The position numbers and the translations under genes are program-made. Positions 17,670 through 26,002 of a stretch of DNA of 64,000 nt are shown one piece after another. The stretch is taken from NCBI GenBank assembly GCA_021413965.1, contig JAIOPI010000014.1:62001-126000 (forward strand), given 5' to 3'. Under the pieces are notes generated by a model, which saw only the letters and a list, made by a program, of their open reading frames with translations, was not told where the DNA came from and did not search any database. The DNA comes from Lentisphaerota bacterium (GTDB lineage Bacteria > Verrucomicrobiota > Kiritimatiellia > UBA8416 > JAIOPI01). Every line of letters starts with the position of its first letter. Within the stretch, counting starts at the first letter, position 1.

Positions 17670-18509
17670 ATGGAGTTTGTCTATCAGCGTTCGTATCGGG
17701 GCCCAATCAAGATGGTGATTTTCGACTGGGCGGGGACCACGGTTGACTACGGGTGTCTGGCCCCGGCCGTCGTCTTTGTCGAGGTCTTCAAGCGCTACGG
17801 GGTGGAGATCTCGATGGATCAGGCCCGCGCGCCCATGGGGCTGCAGAAGAACGAGCACATCCGGGCGATCGCCCGGTTGGATGATGTAGACGCGGCGTGG
17901 CGCAAGAAGCATGGACGGCCCTGTTCCGATGCCGATGTGCAGGAGATGTTCGAGAAGCACTTCTTTCCGCTGCAGGTGGAATGCATCGGCCGTTATGCCG
18001 ACATCATCCCGGGCACGGTGGAGACGGTGAATGCGCTCAAGAAGCGAGGCATGAAGATCGGGTCGACCAGCGGCTATTTCACCGAGGCCATGGACATCAA
18101 CTTCAAGCGCGCGGCCGAGCAGGGCTACGTGCCCGACGTGAACTCCTGGGCGACGGCTCCCGGCGTTCCGTATGGCCGTCCTGAGCCGTGGATGGTGCTC
18201 GACAACATGCGCCAGGCGAGGATCTTCCCGCCGGAGGCCGTGATCAAGGTGGGCGACACGAAGCCGGACATTTCCGAGGGGCTCAACGCGGGCGTGTGGA
18301 CGATCGGCCTTGCCAAGACCGGCAACGAGGTCGGGTTGAACGAGGCGGAGTTGGCGGCGCTGCCCAAGGAGGTCGCCGACCGCAAGGTGGCGAAAGCCCG
18401 GCAGAGCCTGGCCCAGATGGGCGCGCACTACGTCGTGGACGCGATTGACGAGGTGCTGCCGGTGGTGGACGAGATCGAGCGGCGGGTGCGGGCGGGCGAG
18501 CGGCCCTAG
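17670..18509 (+). CDS. phnX: Phosphonoacetaldehyde hydrolase (phosphonatase)
   Basis: The enzyme splits the C-P bond of phosphonoacetaldehyde to acetaldehyde and phosphate. I chose the ATG at 17670 because GGAG lies eight bases upstream. The 279-residue product has the HAD nucleophile in IFDWAGTTVDYG (Asp19) and the Schiff-base lysine in ARAPMGLQK (Lys60). The 41-residue spacing equals that of Bacillus cereus PhnX (Asp12/Lys53). IKVGDTKPDISEGLNAGVW is the fourth HAD motif. It is first in a long operon of sugar genes, with no AEP transaminase (phnW) visible, which is unusual. A second copy is at 54842-55669. Confidence 0.85.
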   Translation: MEFVYQRSYRGPIKMVIFDWAGTTVDYGCLAPAVVFVEVFKRYGVEISMDQARAPMGLQKNEHIRAIARLDDVDAAWRKKHGRPCSDADVQEMFEKHFFPLQVECIGRYADIIPGTVETVNALKKRGMKIGSTSGYFTEAMDINFKRAAEQGYVPDVNSWATAPGVPYGRPEPWMVLDNMRQARIFPPEAVIKVGDTKPDISEGLNAGVWTIGLAKTGNEVGLNEAELAALPKEVADRKVAKARQSLAQMGAHYVVDAIDEVLPVVDEIERRVRAGERP

Positions 18510-18557
18510 GTGGGCGGGCAGGACGCCAACATTAACGCGAAGCGGGAGCGGTGCGAC

Positions 18558-20036
18558 ATGAGTGTGCGCATGGTTCGGAACTACGTGAACGGCTGTTGGC
18601 GCGACGCCGAGAACAGCGGGTATCTGGATGTCGAGAATCCCAGCACCGGCGAGGTGATCGGCCGGGTGCCGCTGTCGACGGCCGACGAGACCAATCGCGC
18701 CATCGCGGCGGCGCACGAGGCCTTCCGGGACTGGAGCCGCACGCCGGTTTCGCGCCGGGTCCAGCCGCTCTTCGAGCTGGTGGCGCTCCTCCGCGCGAAC
18801 GAGGAGCGCATCGCGCGAACGATCACGGAGGAGATGGGCAAGTCGCTGGCCGACGCCCGCGCGGAAGTCAAGCGGATCCACGAGAACTGCGAGGTGGCCT
18901 GCGGCATGCCCGTCCTGCAGCAGGGCGACAAACTGATCGGGGCCTCCTTCGGGATTGACGGCGAAGTGCTCCGCTTGCCGATCGGTGTGTTCACCATGAT
19001 CGCCCCGTTCAACTTTCCCGGGATGGTGCCGTTCTGGTTCCTGCCCTACGCGCTGGCCACCGGCAACACCTACGTGGTCAAGGCCTCGAAACAGGTGCCG
19101 CTGACGCTGCAGATCCTCACCGAGCTGATCGACCGGGCCGGTTTTCCGCCGGGTGTCTACAACCTGGTCAATGGTGACAAGGCCGTGGCCGACGCCTTCA
19201 TGGTTCATCCCGATGTCAAAGGCGTCTCGCTGGTCGGGTCGACGCGCACGTGCCAGATCGTGGCCGAGACATGCGCGCGTTCGAACAAGCGCTTCCAGGC
19301 GATGGGCGGTGCGAAGAACCACCTGGTGGTCATGCCTGACGCCAAGATGGGCGACATGATCCGCAACATGATCACCTCCTGCTTCGGCTGCGCGGGCCAG
19401 CGCTGCATGGCCTCGTCGGCCATCGTGGCCGTCGGCGATCAGACCTATCGGCAGGTGTGCCAGGCCTATGTGGAGGCCTCGCGGCAGGTCCTGGTCGCCA
19501 ATCCGCTCGATCCAAAGGTCGCGGATGAGGAGATGGTGCTCGGCCCCGTGATTTCCGCCAAGGCCAAGCAGTTCATTCTCGACATGATCGACACCGGCGT
19601 GCGCGAGGGCGCCACGCTGGCCCTCGACGGGCGCGGGGTGGTCGTCCCGGGATGCGAGCAGGGTCACTTCATCGGTCCGACGGTCTTCACGGACGTCCGG
19701 CCTGGCATGGAGATCCACAAGACGGAGATCTTCGGCCCGGTCGTGGTGATCATGAAGGCTGACACGTTCGACGAGGCGCTCGACATCATCAACGGCCACA
19801 CGTACGGCAATGGCGCGTCGATCTACACCCAGAACGGCTACTGGGCGCGCCGGTTCAAGCTGGAGGCGGCGTGCGGCATGATCGGCATCAACGTCGGCAT
19901 TCCCGCACCGGTCGCCAGCCTGCCGTTCGGCGGGATGAAGGACTCGCAGTTCGCGGACATCAAGGCGCAGGGCACGGCGGTGATTCGCTTCTTCACGGAA
20001 GAGAAGATCGTTACGGAGCGCTACTGGCCAGAATGA
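18558..20036 (+). CDS. Aldehyde dehydrogenase, methylmalonate-semialdehyde type (MmsA-like, possibly CoA-acylating)
   Basis: The start ATG at 18558 has GGGAG eight bases upstream. The 492-residue product has the ALDH core: APFNFPGMVPFWF, GSTRTCQIV, catalytic CAGQRCMA (Cys283), EIFGPVVVI and the MmsA-typical GMIGINVGIPAP and 'LPFGGMKDSQFAD'. MmsA/IolA enzymes make acyl-CoA from (methyl)malonate semialdehyde and can act on short aldehydes. Directly after phnX, the natural guess is acetaldehyde to acetyl-CoA, or else phosphonoacetaldehyde to phosphonoacetate. Sequence alone cannot decide. Its stop overlaps the next start (ATGA). Confidence 0.8.
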   Translation: MSVRMVRNYVNGCWRDAENSGYLDVENPSTGEVIGRVPLSTADETNRAIAAAHEAFRDWSRTPVSRRVQPLFELVALLRANEERIARTITEEMGKSLADARAEVKRIHENCEVACGMPVLQQGDKLIGASFGIDGEVLRLPIGVFTMIAPFNFPGMVPFWFLPYALATGNTYVVKASKQVPLTLQILTELIDRAGFPPGVYNLVNGDKAVADAFMVHPDVKGVSLVGSTRTCQIVAETCARSNKRFQAMGGAKNHLVVMPDAKMGDMIRNMITSCFGCAGQRCMASSAIVAVGDQTYRQVCQAYVEASRQVLVANPLDPKVADEEMVLGPVISAKAKQFILDMIDTGVREGATLALDGRGVVVPGCEQGHFIGPTVFTDVRPGMEIHKTEIFGPVVVIMKADTFDEALDIINGHTYGNGASIYTQNGYWARRFKLEAACGMIGINVGIPAPVASLPFGGMKDSQFADIKAQGTAVIRFFTEEKIVTERYWPE

Positions 20037-23008
20037 AACGCACGACACCATCAAGCGAGAGGTGTGCGAGGCGCTGGCTGGCGGCGGTGCTGCTGGCCGG
20101 CGTGTGGGGCTGGGGGGCCCAGGCGCAGGAGCCGGCGGCGGTCGACGACGGTCCGGCGGCCGAGCCGCTGCCGTTTGTCGCGGGCAGCGTGACGCTCGCG
20201 GTGCTGCCGGACACGCAGTACTACACGATGGAGAAGATGTCCTCGGGGAAGAGCTTCCAGGACCGGTTTACGGCGCAAACCGAGTGGCTGGCGGAACAGC
20301 GGGAGGCGCGCAACATCGCCTACGTGCTGCACCTGGGCGATGTCACGGAGAACGATTTCCCCGACCAGTGGGCGGTGGCGCGCGCCGCCTTCGACCGGAT
20401 CGAAGGGGTCATTCCGTACCTGATCCTGCCGGGGAACCACGACTATACGTATACGAGCAGCGGCCGCACGACGCGCCTGAACGACTCCTTCTCCTTCGAC
20501 CGGACGAGCCAATGGCCCAGTTTCGGCGGTGCGTTCGAGACCGGCCGCCTCGACAACACGTATCATCGCCTCCGGATTCATGACCGGGACTGGATCGTGC
20601 TGGGGCTCGAGTGCTCGCCGCGCCGGGCGGTGCTGGACTGGGCCAACCAGGTGCTTGCCGAGAACCGGGATCGCCTGGCCATCGTCGTGACTCACGCCTA
20701 TCTGGACACACAGAACCGCCGTTTGGGCGAGGGCGTGGCGGCGGACGACGACGCGGCGGGCCCCGACACGTACACGAGCGGCGAGTACCTCTGGCAGAAC
20801 CTGCTCCGGCGCCATGCCAACGTCATGTTCCTGTTGTGCGGCCACAAGCCCGGCGAGGGCTATCGCGCGGACACCGGCGACCATGGGAATACCGTGCACC
20901 AGATTCTGGCCGACTACCAGGCCCGGCCGGGCGGCGGCAATGCCTATCTGCGGCTCCTGGAGTTCTTGCCCGATGGCAAGACGGTCCAGGTCAAGACCTA
21001 CTCGCCATACCGCCAGCGGCACAAGACCGATCCGGCCAACCAGTTTACGATCACGCTTCGCGCCGCCGATGAGGTCCCCCCCTCTGAGGCGGCACCGGCC
21101 CAGGACACCGGCGGCGACGCCTCCCCCGCGTCGCCGCCGGGGCCGGATTCTCTTCTGCCCCTGCTGCGGCGCGTGGCCGACTGGCAACTGGCAAATCCGG
21201 GTACGCGCCCGGCCACGAACTGGGTCAACGCCGTGTTTCAGACGGGCCTCGCGGCGTTGGCGGACCTGACGGGAGACGACGCCTACGCCAAGGCGCTGGT
21301 CGCCATGGGCGAGGCCGCCGGCTGGGGTTTGGCGCCACGGCGGTATCATGCCGACGACCAGTGCAACGCACAGATGTACCTCGAGCTGTATCGGCAGTGG
21401 CGCGACCCGCGGATGCTGGGCCCGTCCCAGGAACGCCTTGACGCGATCCTGGCCCAGCCGAGCGCCGCCAGCCTGGAGTGGGGCTCGCCGGGGTGTCGCG
21501 ACCGGTGGTCGTGGTGTGATGCGCTATTCATGGCCCCGCCGGCCTGGGCCCGCCTGGCCTATGTCACGCAGGACCCGCGTTACCTCGCCTTCATGAACCA
21601 GGAATGGTGGGCCACGACCGCGTACCTGCAGGATGCCGACACGGCGCTGTTCTTCCGCGACAGCCGCTTCTTCGACCAGCGGGAACCGAACGGTCAGAAG
21701 ATTTTCTGGTCCAGGGGCAACGGCTGGGTGCTGGCGGGGGTGGTGCGCACGCTGGACTACCTGCCGGCGACGTTCCCCGACTACGCGCGCTACCGCGACC
21801 TGTATGACCGGTTGGCCGCCGCGGTGCTGAAGGCGCAGCAGCCGGATGGGCTCTGGCGCACCGGACTGCTGGATCCCGACGCTCACCCGCAGCCCGAATC
21901 GAGCGGCAGCGCCCTGCTGGTGCACGGGCTGGCCGCCGGCATCAACCGGGGCTGGCTCGATCGCGAAGTGGCAGAGGAGGCGGTCCTGCGTGGCTGGCGT
22001 GCGTTGGCCGCATGCGTACGCGATGACGGTCGCGTGGAGCACGTGCAGCCGGTCGGGTCGTCGCCGAAGCATTTCGATCCCACTCACTCCGAGCCCTTCG
22101 GCGCCGGCGCGCTGCTGCTGGCGGGCGGCGAAGTCTTCCGCCTGACCGGCGGCCTCCCGGCCCCGCGGGCTTACGCCCGCTTTGTGCCCGAGCGCAAGGA
22201 TGACTTTGCCTGGGAAAACGATCTCGTCGCGTTTCGCGCCTACGGGCCGGCCCTGCGGGAAGGCAACGAGAACAGCGGCATTGACTGCTGGCTCAAGCGG
22301 GTCTCCTATCCCGTCATCGACCGGTGGTATGGCGAGGAAGCGCTCCGCGGGCGCTCCTACCACAAGGATCGCGGCGAAGGCTATGATCCGTATCACGTGG
22401 GCGCGTCGCGGGGCTGCGGCGGGCTCGGCCTCTGGGCCGACGGGCGGCTGTGGACGTCCGACGTGTTCACCGACTGGCGCCTCGAAACGCGCACGCGCGA
22501 GCAGGTGACATTCGTGCTGACCTATCGCTACGCCGACCTGCCCGGGGAGGTCGTGGAGCAGAAGCGCATCACGCTGCGCCTGGGAGAACGGCTGTGCGAC
22601 CTGGCGTCGCGCTTCACGGTTGGCGGTGCGCCGGCCACCAACGTGACGGTGGCCGTTGGCCTCACCACGCACGCGGGCCAGGCGCAGGTCAGCGCGGCGC
22701 CAGACGACCGCTGGATCGCCTGCTGGGAGGCGATCGATGGCCTCGGGCTGGGGACGGGGGTGGTGCTGCCCCCGGGCTGCGCCGCCCGCGTTCACGAAAT
22801 GCTCAGCGAGAGCAAGGATGAGGCTCAGGCCCTGCTGCTGGTGCAGCCCGACGCCGACGGGATGGTCACCTATCGCGCCGGTTTCGGCTGGCAGGGAAGC
22901 GACGCGGCGCTGACCAACGCGGCGGCCTGGACCGCGTTCCTCAACGGAGTCGCGCACGCGGCCGCGCCCCCTGCGGATGCCGCCGCGCCAGAAGGGATGG
23001 CCCCATGA
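20033..23008 (+). CDS. Secreted metallophosphatase-GH105-DUF4861 fusion protein
   Basis: The ATG at 20033 overlaps the ALDH stop and gives a 991-residue protein with a clear signal peptide ending at about residue 34 (WGAQAQ). Residues about 55-350 are a calcineurin-like phosphoesterase: LPDTQYY, HLGDVTEND, GNHDY, VVTHAYLD, CGHKPGEG. Residues about 375-705 are an unsaturated rhamnogalacturonyl/glucuronyl hydrolase (GH105); WCDALFM carries the catalytic Asp (D496). Residues about 715-985 match DUF4861, which commonly co-occurs with pectin genes. GH105 releases unsaturated uronate, the substrate feed for KduI next door. The fusion of all three is unusual. Confidence 0.8.
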   Translation: MKRTTPSSERCARRWLAAVLLAGVWGWGAQAQEPAAVDDGPAAEPLPFVAGSVTLAVLPDTQYYTMEKMSSGKSFQDRFTAQTEWLAEQREARNIAYVLHLGDVTENDFPDQWAVARAAFDRIEGVIPYLILPGNHDYTYTSSGRTTRLNDSFSFDRTSQWPSFGGAFETGRLDNTYHRLRIHDRDWIVLGLECSPRRAVLDWANQVLAENRDRLAIVVTHAYLDTQNRRLGEGVAADDDAAGPDTYTSGEYLWQNLLRRHANVMFLLCGHKPGEGYRADTGDHGNTVHQILADYQARPGGGNAYLRLLEFLPDGKTVQVKTYSPYRQRHKTDPANQFTITLRAADEVPPSEAAPAQDTGGDASPASPPGPDSLLPLLRRVADWQLANPGTRPATNWVNAVFQTGLAALADLTGDDAYAKALVAMGEAAGWGLAPRRYHADDQCNAQMYLELYRQWRDPRMLGPSQERLDAILAQPSAASLEWGSPGCRDRWSWCDALFMAPPAWARLAYVTQDPRYLAFMNQEWWATTAYLQDADTALFFRDSRFFDQREPNGQKIFWSRGNGWVLAGVVRTLDYLPATFPDYARYRDLYDRLAAAVLKAQQPDGLWRTGLLDPDAHPQPESSGSALLVHGLAAGINRGWLDREVAEEAVLRGWRALAACVRDDGRVEHVQPVGSSPKHFDPTHSEPFGAGALLLAGGEVFRLTGGLPAPRAYARFVPERKDDFAWENDLVAFRAYGPALREGNENSGIDCWLKRVSYPVIDRWYGEEALRGRSYHKDRGEGYDPYHVGASRGCGGLGLWADGRLWTSDVFTDWRLETRTREQVTFVLTYRYADLPGEVVEQKRITLRLGERLCDLASRFTVGGAPATNVTVAVGLTTHAGQAQVSAAPDDRWIACWEAIDGLGLGTGVVLPPGCAARVHEMLSESKDEAQALLLVQPDADGMVTYRAGFGWQGSDAALTNAAAWTAFLNGVAHAAAPPADAAAPEGMAP

Positions 23009-23838
23009 TGGACATTCGCTACGCGGTGAGTCGCACGGAGTACAGCCGGATGAACTCGGCCGAACTGCGGGCGCACTTCCTGATCGAATCGCTGTTTGCT
23101 CCCGGGCGCGTGGTGTGCACCTACTGCGAGACGGAGCGCGCCGTGGTGGGATCCGCGGTGCCGACCGGCGCCGACCTGGCGCTGGAACCCGATGCCCGGC
23201 TGGCGGCGGACACCTTCTGCGAGCGTCGCGAAGTGGGCGTCATCAACATCGGCGGCGCGGGCACCGTCAACGTCGACGGCCGCGGGTTTGAGCTGGGGCG
23301 GCTGGATGGGCTCTACATCGGGCGCGGCAGCCGCGAGGTGGTGTTCCGCAGCCGGGCCGCGGTGGATCCCGCCCGGTTCTACTTCGTGAGCTACCCGGCG
23401 CACCAGGCGTACCCGACGACGCTGGTGCCGCAGGCGTCGGCCACGGCGCGAACACTTGGCAGCGCGGAGGCCAGCAACGCGCGCACCATTCGCCAGTACA
23501 TCCACCCGGGGAGCTTGCCGAGTTGCCAGCTCGTCATGGGCTATACGGAACTGAAGCCCGGCAGCGTCTGGAACACGATGCCGTGCCACACTCACGAGCG
23601 GCGCACCGAAGTCTATCTCTACGTCGACATTCCCGAATCCGCCGCGGTCTTCCACTTCATGGGGCCAGCGGACGAGACGCGGCACCTCGTCGTCGCGGCC
23701 GGCCAGGCGGTGGTTTCGCCGATGTGGTCCATTCACAGCGGCTGCGGGACCCAGCCCTATGGATTCATCTGGGCCATGGGCGGCGAGAACCAGCGCTTCG
23801 ACGACATGGATCACCTGAAGATCGTCGACCTCAAGTAA
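23005..23838 (+). CDS. kduI: 5-keto-4-deoxyuronate isomerase (4-deoxy-L-threo-5-hexosulose-uronate ketol-isomerase)
   Basis: KduI (EC 5.3.1.17) converts 5-keto-4-deoxyuronate, the open form of unsaturated uronate, to 3-deoxy-D-glycero-2,5-hexodiulosonate. The 277-residue length fits the family. Zinc ligands are visible as PCHTHERRTE (H195, H197, E202) and SIHSG (H244). MGGENQRFDDMDHL is the usual C-terminus. The ATGA at 23005-23008 couples it to the GH105 fusion upstream; kduD follows after 18 bases. Identification is strong. It is cytoplasmic, so unsaturated uronate released outside must be imported first. Confidence 0.95.
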   Translation: MMDIRYAVSRTEYSRMNSAELRAHFLIESLFAPGRVVCTYCETERAVVGSAVPTGADLALEPDARLAADTFCERREVGVINIGGAGTVNVDGRGFELGRLDGLYIGRGSREVVFRSRAAVDPARFYFVSYPAHQAYPTTLVPQASATARTLGSAEASNARTIRQYIHPGSLPSCQLVMGYTELKPGSVWNTMPCHTHERRTEVYLYVDIPESAAVFHFMGPADETRHLVVAAGQAVVSPMWSIHSGCGTQPYGFIWAMGGENQRFDDMDHLKIVDLK

Positions 23839-23856
23839 AGGGAAGGGAACGCGGGG

Positions 23857-24618
23857 ATGATTTTGGATCAGTTCAAGCTGGACGGGAAGGTGGCGGTCGT
23901 GACCGGCGCGGCGCGGGGCCTGGGGCAGGCCATCGCCGTCAGCCTGGCCGAAGCGGGGGCCGATGTGGCGCTGGTCGATGTGCTGGACATGGCCGAGTCC
24001 AAGGCCCGGATCGAGGGCCTGGGGCGCCGCTGTGTGGCGGTGACCGCCAACCTCAGCACGAAGGCCTGCGTGCCGGGCATGATCGACACCGTGGTGTCGA
24101 CGCTCGGGGGGTTGGACATTCTCGTCAACAACGCCGGCATCATCCGGCGCGCGCCACTGCTGGACTTTACCGAGAAGGACTGGGACGACGTGATGAACAT
24201 CAACATTCGCACGTTGTTCTTCCTGAGCCAGGCCGCGGCGCGCGTGATGGTGGCACAGGGCCGTGGCGGCAAGATGATCAACACCGCGTCGATGCTCAGC
24301 TTCCAGGGCGGGATTCGCGTGCCGTCCTACGCCGCCTCCAAGAGCGCGGTGATGGGGTTGACGCGGCTGCTCGCCTGCGAATTGGCGCCGCACAAGATCA
24401 ACGTCAATGCGATTGCGCCCGGGTACATGGCCACTGACAACACCACGGCCTTGCGCGAAGACCCCGAGCGCAACCGGGCGATCCTCGACCGCATTCCGGT
24501 CGGGCGCTGGGGGACGCCGGAGGACCTCAGGGGCGCCGTCGTGTTCCTGGCGTCGGCGGCCTCCGACTATGTGACGGGCATCGCCCTGCCGGTGGACGGC
24601 GGCTGGCTGGTGCGCTAA
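23857..24618 (+). CDS. kduD: 2-deoxy-D-gluconate 3-dehydrogenase / 2-keto-3-deoxygluconate-forming SDR
   Basis: KduD reduces the KduI product to 2-keto-3-deoxygluconate with NADH. This is a classical 253-residue short-chain dehydrogenase: TGAARGLGQ at about 13-21, NNAGIIRR, Ser in NTASML and Y158-x3-K162 in SYAASKSA, ending VTGIALPVDGGWLVR. The order kduI-kduD and the near-identical N-terminus 'FKLDGKVAVVTGA' support the specific name over a general SDR. The KDG kinase and aldolase needed downstream are not in this window. Confidence 0.92.
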   Translation: MILDQFKLDGKVAVVTGAARGLGQAIAVSLAEAGADVALVDVLDMAESKARIEGLGRRCVAVTANLSTKACVPGMIDTVVSTLGGLDILVNNAGIIRRAPLLDFTEKDWDDVMNINIRTLFFLSQAAARVMVAQGRGGKMINTASMLSFQGGIRVPSYAASKSAVMGLTRLLACELAPHKINVNAIAPGYMATDNTTALREDPERNRAILDRIPVGRWGTPEDLRGAVVFLASAASDYVTGIALPVDGGWLVR

Positions 24619-24646
24619 CGCGGCTTGCGCGAGACGGAGGGCGTGG

Positions 24647-25960
24647 ATGACGAATTCGACCATGGCGGATGCCGTGGGCTTGCCGCCGGCAAAGGCTGGC
24701 GGTCGGCGCCGGTGGGTGATCTGCGCGCTCCTGTTTTTCGCGACGACCATCAACTACCTTGATCGCAGTGTCCTGAACGTGCTGGCCCCTGAACTCCAGA
24801 AGGTGATCGGGTGGACCGACACGCAGTACGGCGATATCAACGCGGCGTTCACGCTCGCCTATGCGCTCGGCTTTCTCGTTGTCGGCTGGTTCGTCGACAA
24901 AGTGGGCGTGCGGATCGGGTTCGCGTGTGCGCTGGTGTTCTGGAGCCTGGCGGCGGCGGGGCACGCGCTGGCCGGTACGGTGTTTGGCTTCGGCGTGGCG
25001 CGGTTCATGCTGGGGTTCGGCGAGGCCGGCAACTTTCCGTCGGCAGTCAAGACCACGGCGGAGTGGTTCCCGCGGCGCGAGCGCGCGCTGGCCACCGGGA
25101 TCTTCAATGCCGGCTCCAATGTGGGGGCCATCCTGGCGCCGCTGCTGGTGCCCGTGCTGTTCGTGACATGGGGGTGGCAATCCGTCTTTGTCGTGACCGG
25201 CCTCGCCGGGCTGGTCTGGGTGGTGTTCTGGCTGCCGCTCTACCACTCCCCGGATCGGCATCCGCGGCTCTCACCCGCGGAGCGCGCCTACATCCAGTCG
25301 GAACCCGATGAACCGCCGAGGCGGATGCGCTGGCTGCAACTCATCCCGCATCGCCAGACCTGGGCCTTCGCCGCCACCAAGTTTCTGACGGACCCGGTCT
25401 GGTGGTTCTACCTCTTCTGGTCCGGCAAGTTCATCGCCGACAAATTCCACGTGAACATCAAGCAGATCGGCTTGCCGCTCGTCATCATCTACCTGCTGGC
25501 TGACGTGGGCAGCATCGCCGGGGGCTGGCTATCCTCCTGGCTGCTGAAGCGCGGGTGGAGTCCGAATGCGGCGCGCAAAACGGCGATGCTGGTGTGCGCC
25601 CTGTGCATCGTGCCGGTCATCTATGCGCCGGTCACCGAGAACCTGTGGGTGGCGGTGACGCTGATTGGCGTGGCGGCGGCGGCGCACCAAGGCTTCTCGG
25701 CGAATCTGTTCACGACAACCTCGGACATGTTCCCGAAGTGGGCGATCGGGTCGGTGGTCGGCTTCGGGGGCATGGCGGGGGCGCTGGGTGGCATGCTCAT
25801 GCAAATGGCGTCAGGGCGAATCAAGGAACTGACGGGCAGCTACCTGACCATGTTCATCATTGCCGGAACGATCTACCTGCTGGCGCTGGTCGTGATGCAC
25901 GCGCTGGCGCCACGACTGGAACCGGCCGATCTCTCGGCCGCGGGCGCTGCCAACGGTTAA
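24647..25960 (+). CDS. MFS transporter, hexuronate (ExuT/ACS family)-type
   Basis: This 437-residue membrane protein has 12 predicted helices. It starts RWVICALLFFATTINYLDRSVL, the signature first helix of the anion:cation symporter family (ExuT, GarP, GudP), and has FGFGVARFMLGFGEAGNFPS in helix 4. It should import hexuronate or uronate oligomers with protons through the inner membrane. A GGAGG site precedes the ATG by six bases. Its place after kduD suits import of unsaturated galacturonate or glucuronate made by the secreted GH105. Confidence 0.9.
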   Translation: MTNSTMADAVGLPPAKAGGRRRWVICALLFFATTINYLDRSVLNVLAPELQKVIGWTDTQYGDINAAFTLAYALGFLVVGWFVDKVGVRIGFACALVFWSLAAAGHALAGTVFGFGVARFMLGFGEAGNFPSAVKTTAEWFPRRERALATGIFNAGSNVGAILAPLLVPVLFVTWGWQSVFVVTGLAGLVWVVFWLPLYHSPDRHPRLSPAERAYIQSEPDEPPRRMRWLQLIPHRQTWAFAATKFLTDPVWWFYLFWSGKFIADKFHVNIKQIGLPLVIIYLLADVGSIAGGWLSSWLLKRGWSPNAARKTAMLVCALCIVPVIYAPVTENLWVAVTLIGVAAAAHQGFSANLFTTTSDMFPKWAIGSVVGFGGMAGALGGMLMQMASGRIKELTGSYLTMFIIAGTIYLLALVVMHALAPRLEPADLSAAGAANG

Positions 25961-26002
25961 GGACTTTGCGACACACGACACTTACGCAGGCGACGTGGAA
26001 TC

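Noticed and set aside
17544..20054. An 836-codon - strand frame opposite phnX and the aldehyde dehydrogenase
   Set aside because: Antisense shadow of two conserved enzymes in GC-rich DNA, rich in His, Arg and Asp, without recognisable domain.
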